A stretch of 64,000 nt of DNA, taken from Orobanche coerulescens (taxonomy: Eukaryota; Streptophyta; Magnoliopsida; Lamiales; Orobanchaceae). Within the stretch, counting starts at the first letter, position 1. Every line of letters starts with the position of its first letter. Below the pieces are notes generated by a model. That model did no database searches and had not been told where the DNA came from. It saw only the letters and a program-made list of their open reading frames with translations. The DNA is taken from contig CM065802.1 in assembly GCA_033398695.1 (NCBI GenBank), positions 202,449,096-202,513,095 on the forward strand, given 5' to 3'. Below are positions 36,663 to 46,841 of the stretch, in pieces. A program made the translations under genes and the position numbers.

Positions 36663-36846
36663 CTGGGGCCGCGGCACGAACCAAGTGAGCCGCGGCACAC
36701 GTAAGTGACCTGAAAGTCCCGAGGGAACTGTACCCTGTGCCGCGGCACAAGGATGCTGAGCCGCGGACCAGGAGGAAAAATAAGCGCCCAGGTATAGGCG
36801 CTGAACAACGTGAGCCGCGGCACAGATTAAGTGAGCCACGGCCCAC
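36663..36846 (+). repeat. GTGCCGCGGCAC palindrome array in a different LTR clade
   Basis: CCGCGG cores lie at 36669 and 36690, 36740 and 36761, and 36815 and 36836 (CCACGG): three pairs, each exactly 21 bp apart. The last inter-pair spacer holds another inverted repeat, AGCGCCCAGGTATAGGCGCT. The motif is that of element D, which belongs to another lineage. Confidence 0.92.
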
Positions 36847-36941
36847 GGGGCGGTTTTTGATGTTTTGGCCGCGGTTCTGGGCCGTTTTTGGAACCTGTTC
36901 CCAACCTAATTCCCGGACGCGTTTTGGAGGCTGATGATAGT

Positions 36942-36949
36942 TATAAATA
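36942..36949 (+). promoter_or_regulatory. TATA box of the 36.5-kb element, 5' LTR
   Basis: TATAAATA lies about 100 bp after the last palindrome. The same box is at 40700-40707 in the 3' LTR. Confidence 0.7.
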
Positions 36950-37779
36950 GGGGTTTAAGGGCTGAAGACATCATCATCAGATCGAGGAGGAAGATATCGC
37001 GGGATCAAAGAACACAAGGAGAAGATTTGTGGGCGACGACAAGACCACGGATCCCTACGGTTTTTCTTAATTTTTCCGCATCTTAGTTTCTAGATCTTTT
37101 CGAGTAGGATTGTGATTGTAGCCGATTACATGACGATTTGATTTATTTATTTTTATTTCAATTTACTCGTTATTCGTATTGAGTTGGATTTTTCTCATTG
37201 TTCTTAATGCTTTTTAATTGTGTGGCCAACAGTTGAATTGTTATGAATGTCTTTATGGATTCGGGAGATGAAATTTAGGCATAGTTCTTGTGAGAAAAAT
37301 CATGATTGTCGTGAGATAGAGATATACTCATGGGAATTGTGAAGCCTATTTATTGTGGGGATTCTTGAACTGTTTTAGCTATTAATTATCTAATTCGAAT
37401 AGGGATATATCGGGTTAATAATTCGTAGTATTTTCTCTCGACCTTGGGAAAGGCTTTAGAATAATTTAGGAATTCCTAGCTTACAATCAATTGAATAAAG
37501 GTGAATTGAATTAAATAAACATCACTCCTGATTATTTGAGGTGAAAATCATAATCCTACACCCTTATTTATTACTATTATTATTTTCTATTTATTTTTCT
37601 GTAATTAGTTTAGTAATAAATTCCATATAATTGTTCTTCAAATAAAATTGTGAGTTGACTATAATTTGGTACTTAGTGAAATCAGTCCTCGAGGGAACGA
37701 TATCTTACTTATAACTTTATTACTTGTTGACACCGTGCACTTGCGGCATAGTGTGAGGGATTTCCTCACAACAAGTTTT

Positions 37780-37796
37780 TGGCGCCGTTGTCGGGG
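37780..37796 (+). other. Primer binding site, tRNA-Asp type
   Basis: TGGCGCCGTTGTCGGGG is complementary to the plant tRNA-Asp 3' end (usual site TGGCGCCGTTGCCGGGG) with one mismatch. Confidence 0.88.
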
Positions 37797-37885
37797 ACTG
37801 ATTTTTCGCTAATATCATTACCAAGCGACTCTAATTTTAATTTGAAGTTTTTTTTCTTTAGTCTCTATATTTTTATTTTTTCATT

Positions 37886-38623
37886 ATGTTTTCCTTTGAT
37901 TATCGTGACCCTTGGCATTTCATAAATTTCGATGATCTCAATAATTTGTCTAATAGGGTCAGTCAGCCCCCTCCCCCAAAACAAAAGACCATGCTTGAAC
38001 AATGTGTAGACGCTCTCAAAAATCCTGATAGTACCCCTCTTGAGCGAGAATGTGCACGTCGTGGTCTTGAGATTCACTATGGTTATTTTCGAGCTCATAT
38101 ATTTAGTAGTGAAGTTGAGGGGGAGGTTGAGAAGAAAGACATGTTGAGTTTTAGGGTCGATCCCCCAGCACCTGATAATTACATAAAGCGTGATGAGCCT
38201 GTAGAAGAAGTTACCATTGATGATGTTTCCAAAGAAATCTCATTAATTTGTCATCAAACTTCGAACAATAAGGTGAACACTTTTGTGCCTAAAATTTTAT
38301 TAACGGTGCCGCGCATAATTTTTCCTAAATCCATAATGGGAGAGATTGACCCCATTACTCTTGATTTTGTTGAGGCTGATTCCTTGAGTTCTAATGAGGT
38401 TGTTCATGATATGTCCTTATTATCTACCCATTCGAACTCTGCTTATTTTTTCATGCCTTGTCATTATTATATTCTTCCACTATTTTTTGGTTGTCCGCAT
38501 AATTATTCTTACTCACTAATTTTGGCAACCAGGCATGAACCAAAGCCTCCCTTGTGGAATAAGAGGCTTATAGATTGTAAGAAGGGGGTATTTGGAAATC
38601 TCCCTAGAAAGAAGCCACGTTAA
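37886..38623 (+). CDS. Uncharacterised ORF of the non-autonomous element (245 aa)
   Basis: This is the only intact ORF in the element and starts about 110 bp after the 5' LTR. I do not recognise a domain. It is not an obvious Gag: no zinc knuckle, no RT, protease or integrase motif. Features visible: an N-terminal stretch rich in D, N and F, a proline run with lysines (PPPPKQK, residues 32-38), a predicted helical segment (MLEQCVDALKNPD to IHYGYFRAHI, about 40-75), an acidic middle (EVEGEVEKKD, DEPVEEVTIDDV), a hydrophobic aromatic stretch near 190-215 and a basic C-terminus (NLPRKKPR). The open frame in an element with near-identical LTRs suggests recent activity or selection. It may be a degenerate gag remnant. 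Confidence 0.6.
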   Translation: MFSFDYRDPWHFINFDDLNNLSNRVSQPPPPKQKTMLEQCVDALKNPDSTPLERECARRGLEIHYGYFRAHIFSSEVEGEVEKKDMLSFRVDPPAPDNYIKRDEPVEEVTIDDVSKEISLICHQTSNNKVNTFVPKILLTVPRIIFPKSIMGEIDPITLDFVEADSLSSNEVVHDMSLLSTHSNSAYFFMPCHYYILPLFFGCPHNYSYSLILATRHEPKPPLWNKRLIDCKKGVFGNLPRKKPR

Positions 38624-40242
38624 ATTTTTTTGCCACGTCATGCTCAAGACGTAAAATAGAGCGCTTGATGGGAGGCAACCCATCATTTTTACTTGCTTTC
38701 TAGTTAGTTGTTTTTATTTGATTTTTTTCGTTAATAATTTTCTTTTCTTTGTTTTGTTATTTCGTTTGGATTCGTGTATTCTTGTGGCCCTGATTTCTCT
38801 AATATTTTGTTTTACCCCAATGAGTATTATCCTTCATATTCTAGTCTTTCTTGACTTAATGTCTACAGTTATTTAATGACTAGAGACTAAGTTTGGGGGT
38901 TCCTGGTGATGTTGGGCTTTAATTGAAGTATGGATTGACATACGATTCCACTCAGACATGTGCTGGCGTTCAAGAAGATATTTGGAAAAAGATTCACTTT
39001 TCCTTATCTCTTTTATTTTCACATGAGTTTTATTTTTGATGATTTTATGTGTAGTGGAATAAATTGAAGCATGCGATATTCTCTTAATTTTTCTTGGTTA
39101 TAAATTGTGATTTCATCAGTACTTTATTGTCCTTGCATGTTGTTGATGGTTTTTGCTAAAAACGTGAATTTTTCGTGAATTTTTCGTGCTTCTTTTTGTG
39201 TAAAACTGATGTTACGATACTGATTTCTCGGGGAAGAAACGGTTGAGTTTTAGTTGAGCTGTAGTCAGCGATATCTGTTTCTGTTGAGTATTCATTTAGG
39301 TCCGAAATTTTTTCGTTTTTGTAGAAATCTTAGCAGATAAGAGAGGAGACATACGTGTTTTCAAATCACCGTCTATATGTTTGGTTACACTTTTCGCGTA
39401 GCTAGTCGTCCAGTAACATAAGTCTTGTGGGCATTTAAATTGAGTTTAGAGTCGGACAGTTTTTCCCAAAAAGTCGAGATATTATTTGTTCTATGATGGG
39501 AAGTCTAGTAACCGGGGGTATTCACATGACCCGTTGTTTACTCTCGCGTAAAACGACAACCCTGATTAGACTAGTGGTTTAGAGATTTCGCATGTGCCGG
39601 TGATGGGGAGTCTAGTAACCGGGGGTATTCGCGTGACCCGTTGTTTACTCTCGCGTAAAACAGCGACCTTGAATCAGACATGCGAGAATAGCTATTCGAG
39701 TTGTTTCTCCGCTGTGGAGGGGGACTTAGTAACTAGAAGCATCCATGTGCCCCATGAGTGTCTTTTACGTCAAACGGTTCCCCAAGACATGAGAATGGAA
39801 TTCCACCCCAGGATTATCCCGATGAAACATCCCGAGATCCGAACCTAGTGGTTAACTCGAATCATCTTATTGATCATATATAAGGGAATACTGTCTGAGG
39901 GTTATTTTTGATAATGAAACTCTTGAAATTTTTGCCACTAGATTGTGGATCAAGTAGTTGGCTCGTTTATTTTAACCCTTCATATTGGCGGTCGGTTAAA
40001 TTCACGCTTGTTAATCTTTGAGCTTGATTTTCTTCATGAACGATTGATTAGGACTGAAATTGGTTACTTTGTGGAATCAGTGTCCTGGACGTGACTCACT
40101 ATTACGATACTTGTATTATTCTTTGAAATTTTCAGGATAGTATTGATTAGGTTGAGCACTATGAATTTGCACGATTATTCTCGATTACTCACGATACTTT
40201 TTGTTTGAAATTAATTTTTTGCTTGAGGACAAGCAAAGGCTC
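38624..40242 (+). other. Non-coding internal region of the 36.5-kb element
   Basis: Shortly after the ORF lies GCGCTTGATGGGAGGCAACC (about 38660-38679), a block I recall as common after the gag-side ORF in Athila/Tat-type plant elements. The rest has no domain. Near the end is CTTGAGGACAAGCAAAGG, also typical of the region before the polypurine tract in these elements. Confidence 0.6.
39495..39780 (+). repeat. Three diverged copies of a ~65-bp module (107-bp period)
   Basis: GATGGG(G/A)AGTCTAGTAACCG begins at 39495 and 39602, and a diverged copy begins near 39712. Each includes a TGACCCGTTGTTTACTCTCG-like end and a GTAAAAC or GTCAAAC. Confidence 0.75.
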
Positions 40243-40257
40243 AAGTTTGGGGGTATT
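40243..40257 (+). other. Polypurine tract of the 36.5-kb element
   Basis: AAGTTTGGGGGTATT directly precedes the 3' LTR, as in Athila/Tat-type elements. Confidence 0.85.
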
Positions 40258-41533
40258 TGTTAGGCGTATTTTTATACGCTTATTTATCATTATTTTATAT
40301 TCATTTGAGGTCTAAATCTGCTTAAATGAGCTTTTAATGCACTATTCTTCTATGTTTGGCAGGAAATTGGAGTTCGGAAGCTCGAACGACGAAAAACGGG
40401 CGAAAATGGCGATTTTTGGCCTGGGGCCGCGGCACGAACCAAGTGAGCCGCGGCACACGTAGGTGACCTGAAAGTCCCGAGCGAACTGTACCCTGTGCCG
40501 CGGCACAAGGATGCTGAACCGCGGCCCAGGAGGAAAAATAAGCGCCCAGGTATAGGCGCTGAACAACGTGAGCCACGGCACAGATTAAGTGAGCCGTGGC
40601 CCACGAGGCGGTTTTTGATGTTTTGGCCGTGGTTCTGGGCCGTTTTTGGAGCCTGTTCCCAACCTAATTCCCGGACGCGTTTTGGAGGCTGATGATAGTT
40701 ATAAATAGGGGTTTAAGGGCTGAAGACATCATCATCAGATCGAGGAGGAAGACATCGCGGGATCAAAGAACACAAGGAGAAGATTTGTGGGCGACGACAA
40801 GACCACGGATGCCTACGGTTTTTCTTAATTTTTCCGCATCTTAGTTTCTAGATCTTTTCGAGTAGGATTGTGATTGCAACCGATTACATGACGGTTTGAT
40901 TTATTTATTTTTAGTTCAATTTACTCGTTATTCGTATTGAGTTGGATTTTTCTCATTGTTCTTAATGCTTTTTAATTGTCTGGCCAACAGTTGAATTGTT
41001 ATGAATGTCTTTATGGATTCGGGAGATGAAATTTAGGCATAGTTCTTGTGAGAAAAATCATGATTGTCGTGAGATAGGGATATACTCATGGGAATTGTGA
41101 AGCCTATTTATTGTGGGGATTCTTGAACTGTTTTAGCTATTAATTATCTAATTCGAATAGGGATATATCGGGTTAATAATTCGTAGTATTTTCTATCGAC
41201 CTTGGGAAAGGCTTTAGAATAATTTAGGAATTCCTGGCTTACAATCAATTGAATAAAGGTGAATTGAATTAAATAAACATCACTCCTGATTGTTTGAGGT
41301 GAAAATCATAATCCTACACCCTTATTATTATTACTATTATTATTTTCTATTTATTTTTCTGCAATTAGTTTAGTAATAAATTCCATATAATTGTTCTTCA
41401 AATAAAATTGTGAGTTGACTATAATTTGGTACTTAGTGAAATCAGTCCTCGAGGGAATGATATCTTACTTATCACTTTATTACTTGTTGACACCGTGCAC
41501 TTGCGGCATAGTGTGAGGGACTTCCTCACAACA
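40258..41533 (+). repeat. 3' LTR of the 36.5-kb element
   Basis: It matches 36500-37773 with few differences, so the insertion is recent. The palindrome array is at about 40427-40605; some CCGCGG cores read CCACGG or CCGTGG. Confidence 0.93.
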
Positions 41534-42402
41534 GATAATGCCTCGTATATATAAAGATTAAGTCCTCCTAATTAATGTGGAGTATTAAGGTTTAAATGTC
41601 ATTATATCAAATACATAATTTTAATATATAAAATGTGGAGTCATAATAATCTATACTACTTCCAATCAATGTTTGAAGAATTTCGAAAGACACATCTCTT
41701 TATCATAAGATTTTAACGTCTATCTTTTGGTGTGTAATAATTGAATTCAACAATAAATGAACGATTAAACTACTCACCCATCTTTTCATTTGCTTACAAG
41801 CTAACGTTTCTCATGACTATATATAGTCCATTTTATTGTCTTCACCGATTACATAATGCAAATTAATACACAAATGATATATAACCCGATTAATTAATTG
41901 TTGTCTCATATCACTTATATCATATAACTAAAATATTAAGTCCTAAAATTTATTGTGGAGTCATAATGACTTTAATTTTATGTATTTTTATGTATAAAGT
42001 TAAATGATGGGAATGTGAAAGATGTAGTCCTCCTAATTAATGTGGAGTATTAAAGTTTAAATGTCATTATACCAAATACATAATTTTAATATATAAAATA
42101 TGGAGTCATAATAATCTATACTACTTCCAATCAATGTTTGAAGAATTTCGAAAGACACATCTCTTTATCATAAGATTTTAACGTCTATATTTTGGTGTGC
42201 AATAATTGAATTTCAGCAATAAATGAACGATTAAACTACTCAGCCATCTTTTCATTTGCTTACAAGCTAACATTTCTCATGACTATACATAGTCCATTTT
42301 ATTGTCTTCACCAATTACATAATGCAAATTAATACACAAATGATATATAACCCGATTAATTAACTGTTGTCTCATATCACTTATATCATCATCATATCAT
42401 AT
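41534..42402. repeat. Two ~365-bp direct repeats in AT-rich Helitron-like DNA
   Basis: The block starting AAGTCCTCCTAATTAATGTG (41565) recurs from 42025 to about 42390. Both contain GAAAGACACATCTCTTTATC. The leader AAGATT-AAGTCCTCC resembles the start at 42403. No gene is seen. Confidence 0.75.
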
Positions 42403-42743
42403 CTATTATACTAAAAGATTGAGTCCTCTTATTAATGTGGAGGCTTCAAGAATTGAGTCCCCTTATTAATGTGGAGGCTTCAAGAATATTATTTAATGTA
42501 GAGTCTTAATGAATTCAATTTTTACCTAAAAATTTATAAAATCTCAATTTTAATAATTTGAAAGTCTCTTCTTAATCATTTGAAAAGTCTATTAATAATT
42601 TGAAAAGTCTCTTCTTAATAATTTGAAAAGTCTCAATTTTTATCCCATCTTACTATTACAACTTCCACACTATAATTTAAGGGTGATCACCTTTTAAGCT
42701 TACGTCTGTTTGTATTTCCATTGGTTACAAGTATACCATCACC

Positions 42744-42776
<33 letters not shown>

Positions 42777-43665
42777 AGCTTCACTACATGGAGCTTCGAT
42801 TAGTATGTTGCAATACAATTTGTGCCAATTAGTTGTTTGTTGTCTCATGCTATAATTATTATATCACAATTGCTGAAACTGATCTAAATGATTTTTTGTT
42901 TTGTTTTGTTTCAGACTTTCAGGAGCAAAGAATTCAAAAATCAAAGGAGGCACTCTTCAATTTATATATAATGTTTACCTTCTCTAAAGGTAAGTCTCAA
43001 ATTTACGTTAGAGCCTACAAGTTCGATCATTCTCTTTAAACGAGCCGTTTAAATATTGTAATCATGAAAGCATGTTACAAAATTCAAGTTTGGGTGGCGG
43101 CAGAAACACTTCGACCCAACTACTATGCTGACAATATTTTCGTATTGATCTTGATTTGTAGTTCTATAGGGTTTTGATGAAAGGAGACGAGGAAGATTGG
43201 ATACAATATTCATAATTTTTCTCTATGTGTGAGTTTTTGCTTCTTAAGGAAGACATGGGAGGGAGGAGGAGATTGTCTTTTTATAGTTATTGTTTTGCTA
43301 AAGAAATTAATCAATAATATAAATTTATAATAATGTTAAAACTTATTTTGAGAATTCAAAATATTATAATTTTCATAGAGTCGTATGCGTTTGATTTTCG
43401 GTTTGGTTTGTTTAAGTTTATCGAGTATTTGTGGATATCAAACTACGCTACGTGAATTGATCAAGTCGGTTTGGGACTTAACACTTAACGGTTATGTTAG
43501 ATTCGAGGTCAACTCAATTTATCTTAAAACTATTTGGCTAAGAATTGCAATACACGTTTCAATGAGATGCACCATTAGATTTACACTTTAATGGTTTACG
43601 CTGAATATTGCGTAAGGAACAATTTTTATACAAACTGTGTGCATCGCACGGGTCTGAACGCCTCG
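42403..43665 (+). mobile_element. Candidate non-autonomous Helitron
   Basis: The left end TCTATTATACTAAAAGATTG resembles plant Helitron 5' ends. The right end holds the hairpin GTGCATCGCACGGGTC (43637) followed by GCCTCGTATATT, where another AAGATTGAGTCC unit begins. It contains a 37-bp tandem repeat (GAGTCC..TTATTAATGTGGAGG) near 42420-42490 and an AT run at 42749-42774. No Rep or helicase is encoded. The terminal CTRR is not clear. Confidence 0.4.
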
Positions 43666-44173
43666 TATATTGAAAGATTGAGTCCTAAAAATGATTAAGG
43701 AGTATTAATGACACCAATTTTGAAGTGAAAATATATGCAGATTAATCGTTAAACGTTTCAAGAGAGTTACAGGGAATGTACCAACTCAATGCATTCAGTC
43801 CTGTGAATTTAATGTGGAGTACAAATAAACAAATTTATTTGTAGCAAGTGAATGTTATCACGAAGATGAAGATGAACTGTTGTATAGTTACAACCAAAAA
43901 CTCTCAATCTTTTCAGTTGCTTACAAATAAATGTGACTTTTCAGTTGAATTTTTGAACATTATAAATAACAAATTATCACCATTTTACCACTCACAGGTC
44001 CAAATCAAAACAAAAAACGAAAAGAAAAAAAGAAAGAAACGAAAATGTATTTTGCTTATCAATGGGTGAAACATGCAAATGGCGTGAAAGTCATCCACAA
44101 ACCGATCTACAAACCACTATAACAAATCCCATCGCCACAATCCACAACTACAAATCCATCCCCATCTCATAGT
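43666..44173. other. AT-rich DNA, no gene seen
   Basis: It begins like another Helitron-style unit (AAAGATTGAGTCCTAAAAAT) and has no recognisable end or coding sequence before LTR E1. Confidence 0.5.
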
Positions 44174-44985
44174 TGTAACACCCCCAATCCGCTCAGGGAT
44201 ATTACACACCGTAGAACCTTTCCTCAACGATCTACCAGGCTGGTAACAACATAGAACAACTCAACAATGCCTTTAAGGCTAAAATGACTCAGTAGACCGA
44301 TTTGGTCTTTCAATAAATACATACAACTCAAACTCATTACATGCCCACGCAGGGGTCGAATACAACACACTCCCGTACAACGGGAAAGAATACTGCAGCG
44401 GAAAATAAACTATAACTAAACCAATGACATCATACAGATCCTCGTGTGATTAGTATCGTTCATATTTCATCACCCTTCATACCGACCATGTGTTATGCTC
44501 CCAAACCTGAATGCAAAAACAGACATCCACCCCCCGAATACTCGGGGGTTAGCAAAACTCCACTGTTTTGCTAGTGCAAGAACAAAGTGCAAATACGAGC
44601 CATATAATTCAAATTCCAAGAATAACAATAACCAGGAATCCTCAAAGTTCCAAACGTAACGAAAAGCACTTTCCGAGGTATGAGTTTGGTAAAACATTCC
44701 AAAACCAAAAGATCACAAATCAAGGGAAACAATTTATAAAACAGTTTAAAATGCCATCGAGAGTTTTAATAGAAAACAATTTAGGATTTCCGAATCCTTC
44801 TATTTCCAAAAATCAACAGGGGTCACAGGGCCAGAGCCCAACATCACGTGTCATCGACGGACATAAAAATCAACACAACGTAATCACGCACGCGCATCGC
44901 CTAGGACCGGGACGAAGCCACAAATCCCACTCGAGGCCTCGAAGGACCCTCCCGAGCTGGCTAGCGAAACAAATCACACACATCT

Positions 44986-45205
44986 CACGGTTGGATCAAT
45001 CGCTTGTTACATCATGGCCACATGATCGCATGCCATGTGCCACCGTATATTATCTTTGGCGCTCACGATTGGATCAATCACTTGTTGCATCCTGGCCACA
45101 TGATCGCATGCCATGTGCCACCGTAGTTTTTATTAGGCTCTCACGATTGGACCAATCGCTTGTTGCATCCTGGCCACATGATCGCATGCCATGTGCCACC
45201 ATAGG
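44986..45205 (-). repeat. Three tandem ~62-bp modules in E1 (78-bp period)
   Basis: Copies start at 44986, 45064 and 45142 and share TTGGATCAATC and GGCCACATGATCGCATGCCA. B1 and B2 are truncated inside this module. Confidence 0.85.
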
Positions 45206-46143
45206 CCCCGCCCACATCCATATATTCACACACAGCACAATACAACACATATATTCAAACAATTCACCCAGAGGCATCAAATACTTAGCAAAACACCACG
45301 TCAAACCACAACGCACCGAAATGAAATAATATATGTCCACACGCAATACCAAGTGCAACATCAATACCAAACATATCCATAGAATTCACATAGTTATTCA
45401 AAAACCACACCATTCACAAAACACACGCGTTTTGAAAGCAAGCCTTTAACAAGGCTAAACCGAATCTTTTGAAAGTTCAATTCAAACAACCAAACAACCA
45501 CATTTAGACGATCACTAATTATCATATCCATAAAACAAGAATTATATGGACAAGGTACTTGCCTCGAAATCGGCACGCAAGTATTCCGACGAACACGGCT
45601 CAACCGGAAAGCTTTGAAACGCTCGATGCTATCGAAAAGGAAGACGACAACGAACGAAAGGGTTCAACTCAGTTTTTTCACAAGAAACTCGATCCTAATA
45701 ACATATAATTAATAAATCAACGATCATAAGAGGAAGAATAATCGTAGAACGTCAGAAAACCCCTTTATGACATTCTACCGGACACCTTCAAGGCGTCGAC
45801 CAAGAACTCGACCAAAACAATGAATCGATACGATTTAACTATGGAATAATAAAGGAAATGATATAATACATCTAAATAATCATCAATCCATCACAATCCT
45901 AAGTTAAATCGGATTAAACGGACGAAATCGAACAAAATACCCAAAATCCCCAAAATTAGATTTCTAGAAAATCTGACCTGATTCGCTCGATCAAAGGATG
46001 TTATAGGACAGATGATTGATGATATGAACGTCAAAACTTCATGGATTCATTGTATAACAACATTCCTCCATGATTAACCAAGCTCCATCCGCAGAAGGGA
46101 AGAAAACGAGTGAGAAAATGGCTGAAGAAAACGTCTGCTGGCC

Positions 46144-46150
46144 TTATATA
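46144..46150 (-). promoter_or_regulatory. TATA box of E1
   Basis: TTATATA reads TATATAA on the minus strand, immediately downstream of the TTACGTACGTAA array. Confidence 0.55.
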
Positions 46151-46159
46151 GGCAGCCTG

Positions 46160-46330
46160 CCGGCCGCCTTACGTACGTAACCGGCCATGGCCGAACTCGC
46201 TGCCTAGAAATGCCGGAAACGTTACATACGTTACCGGCCAGGGCCTTACGTACGTAACCGGCCTTACGTACGTAACTGCCGAGCACTACCGGCCGTAACT
46301 CGGCGATCTTGGCTGAGCCTGACGCCGGCC
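46160..46330 (-). repeat. TTACGTACGTAA palindrome array in E1
   Basis: Perfect or near palindromes lie at 46169, 46222 (TTACATACGTTA), 46246 and 46264, joined by CCGGCC blocks. This occupies the position that holds TAGCGTGCGCTA in the related LTR B. Confidence 0.85.
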
Positions 46331-46841
46331 ATGACTCGGCCGGGGCCAACTCCGACGGCCCGATGGACCCCGAAACCCGAACCTGAATACGAATCGAAGA
46401 TATGGTTACGAATATCTCGCAAAGACGAATTCGAGCACTAAGAGAACACACGATTCCGACCAGCCGAAGGCTCAAAATTCGACAACGGAGAGTAATTACC
46501 CCAAACTTTGGGAAATTACGAAAATGGCCCAAAACACCCGAAAATCACGATACGTGATCGAATAACCAAACCGAAGTTCACAACACGTCTAACAAAGTTA
46601 AACAGACTTACGGGAAACTCAAAACAGCAGCTTTGAACGAGATTCGCAAGATTCGAACTCAAGTGCGGAAAAGTCGCTAAAAAGCACGGAACTCAACAAA
46701 ACGACACTGAAACGAACTCGGATGTCAAAAAGTGTAGAATTAATCATTCTCAGAATGACGAAACGGTCATTAGCGAGTCGTCAAAACGAACTTCCATCGA
46801 AAAAAAAGAAATTACCGGAAATCGAAATTACGGGTATTACA

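Larger units (their letters stand above)
36500..37773 (+). repeat. 5' LTR of the 36.5-kb element
   Basis: It carries the palindrome array and the TATA box at 36942-36949. The R/U5 is AT-rich and ends GTGTGAGGGATTTCCTCACA, a terminal hairpin, followed by ACA. Confidence 0.93.
36500..41533 (+). mobile_element. Complete non-autonomous LTR retrotransposon (LARD-like, tRNA-Asp primed)
   Basis: The element is 5.03 kb. It has LTRs from TGTTAGGCG to CCTCACAACA (1274 and 1276 bp, closely similar), a tRNA-Asp-type primer site, one intact ORF of 245 codons and a polypurine tract. It has no protease, RT or integrase. The primer type and the AGTTTGGGGGTA tract are typical of the Athila/Tat side of Ty3/gypsy. 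It would depend on an autonomous partner. It is inserted in Helitron-like DNA. Confidence 0.92.
44174..46841 (-). repeat. 3' LTR of element E (E1)
   Basis: It is about 2.67 kb, with plus-strand ends TGTAACACCCC and CGGGTATTACA. It is homologous to LTR1 and to truncated B1/B2 outside the palindrome and tandem modules. Confidence 0.88.

Noticed and set aside
43385..43591. Short open frame near a Helitron-like 3' hairpin, considered as a captured gene fragment
   Set aside because: No recognisable protein similarity and no exon structure; AT-rich chance frame.
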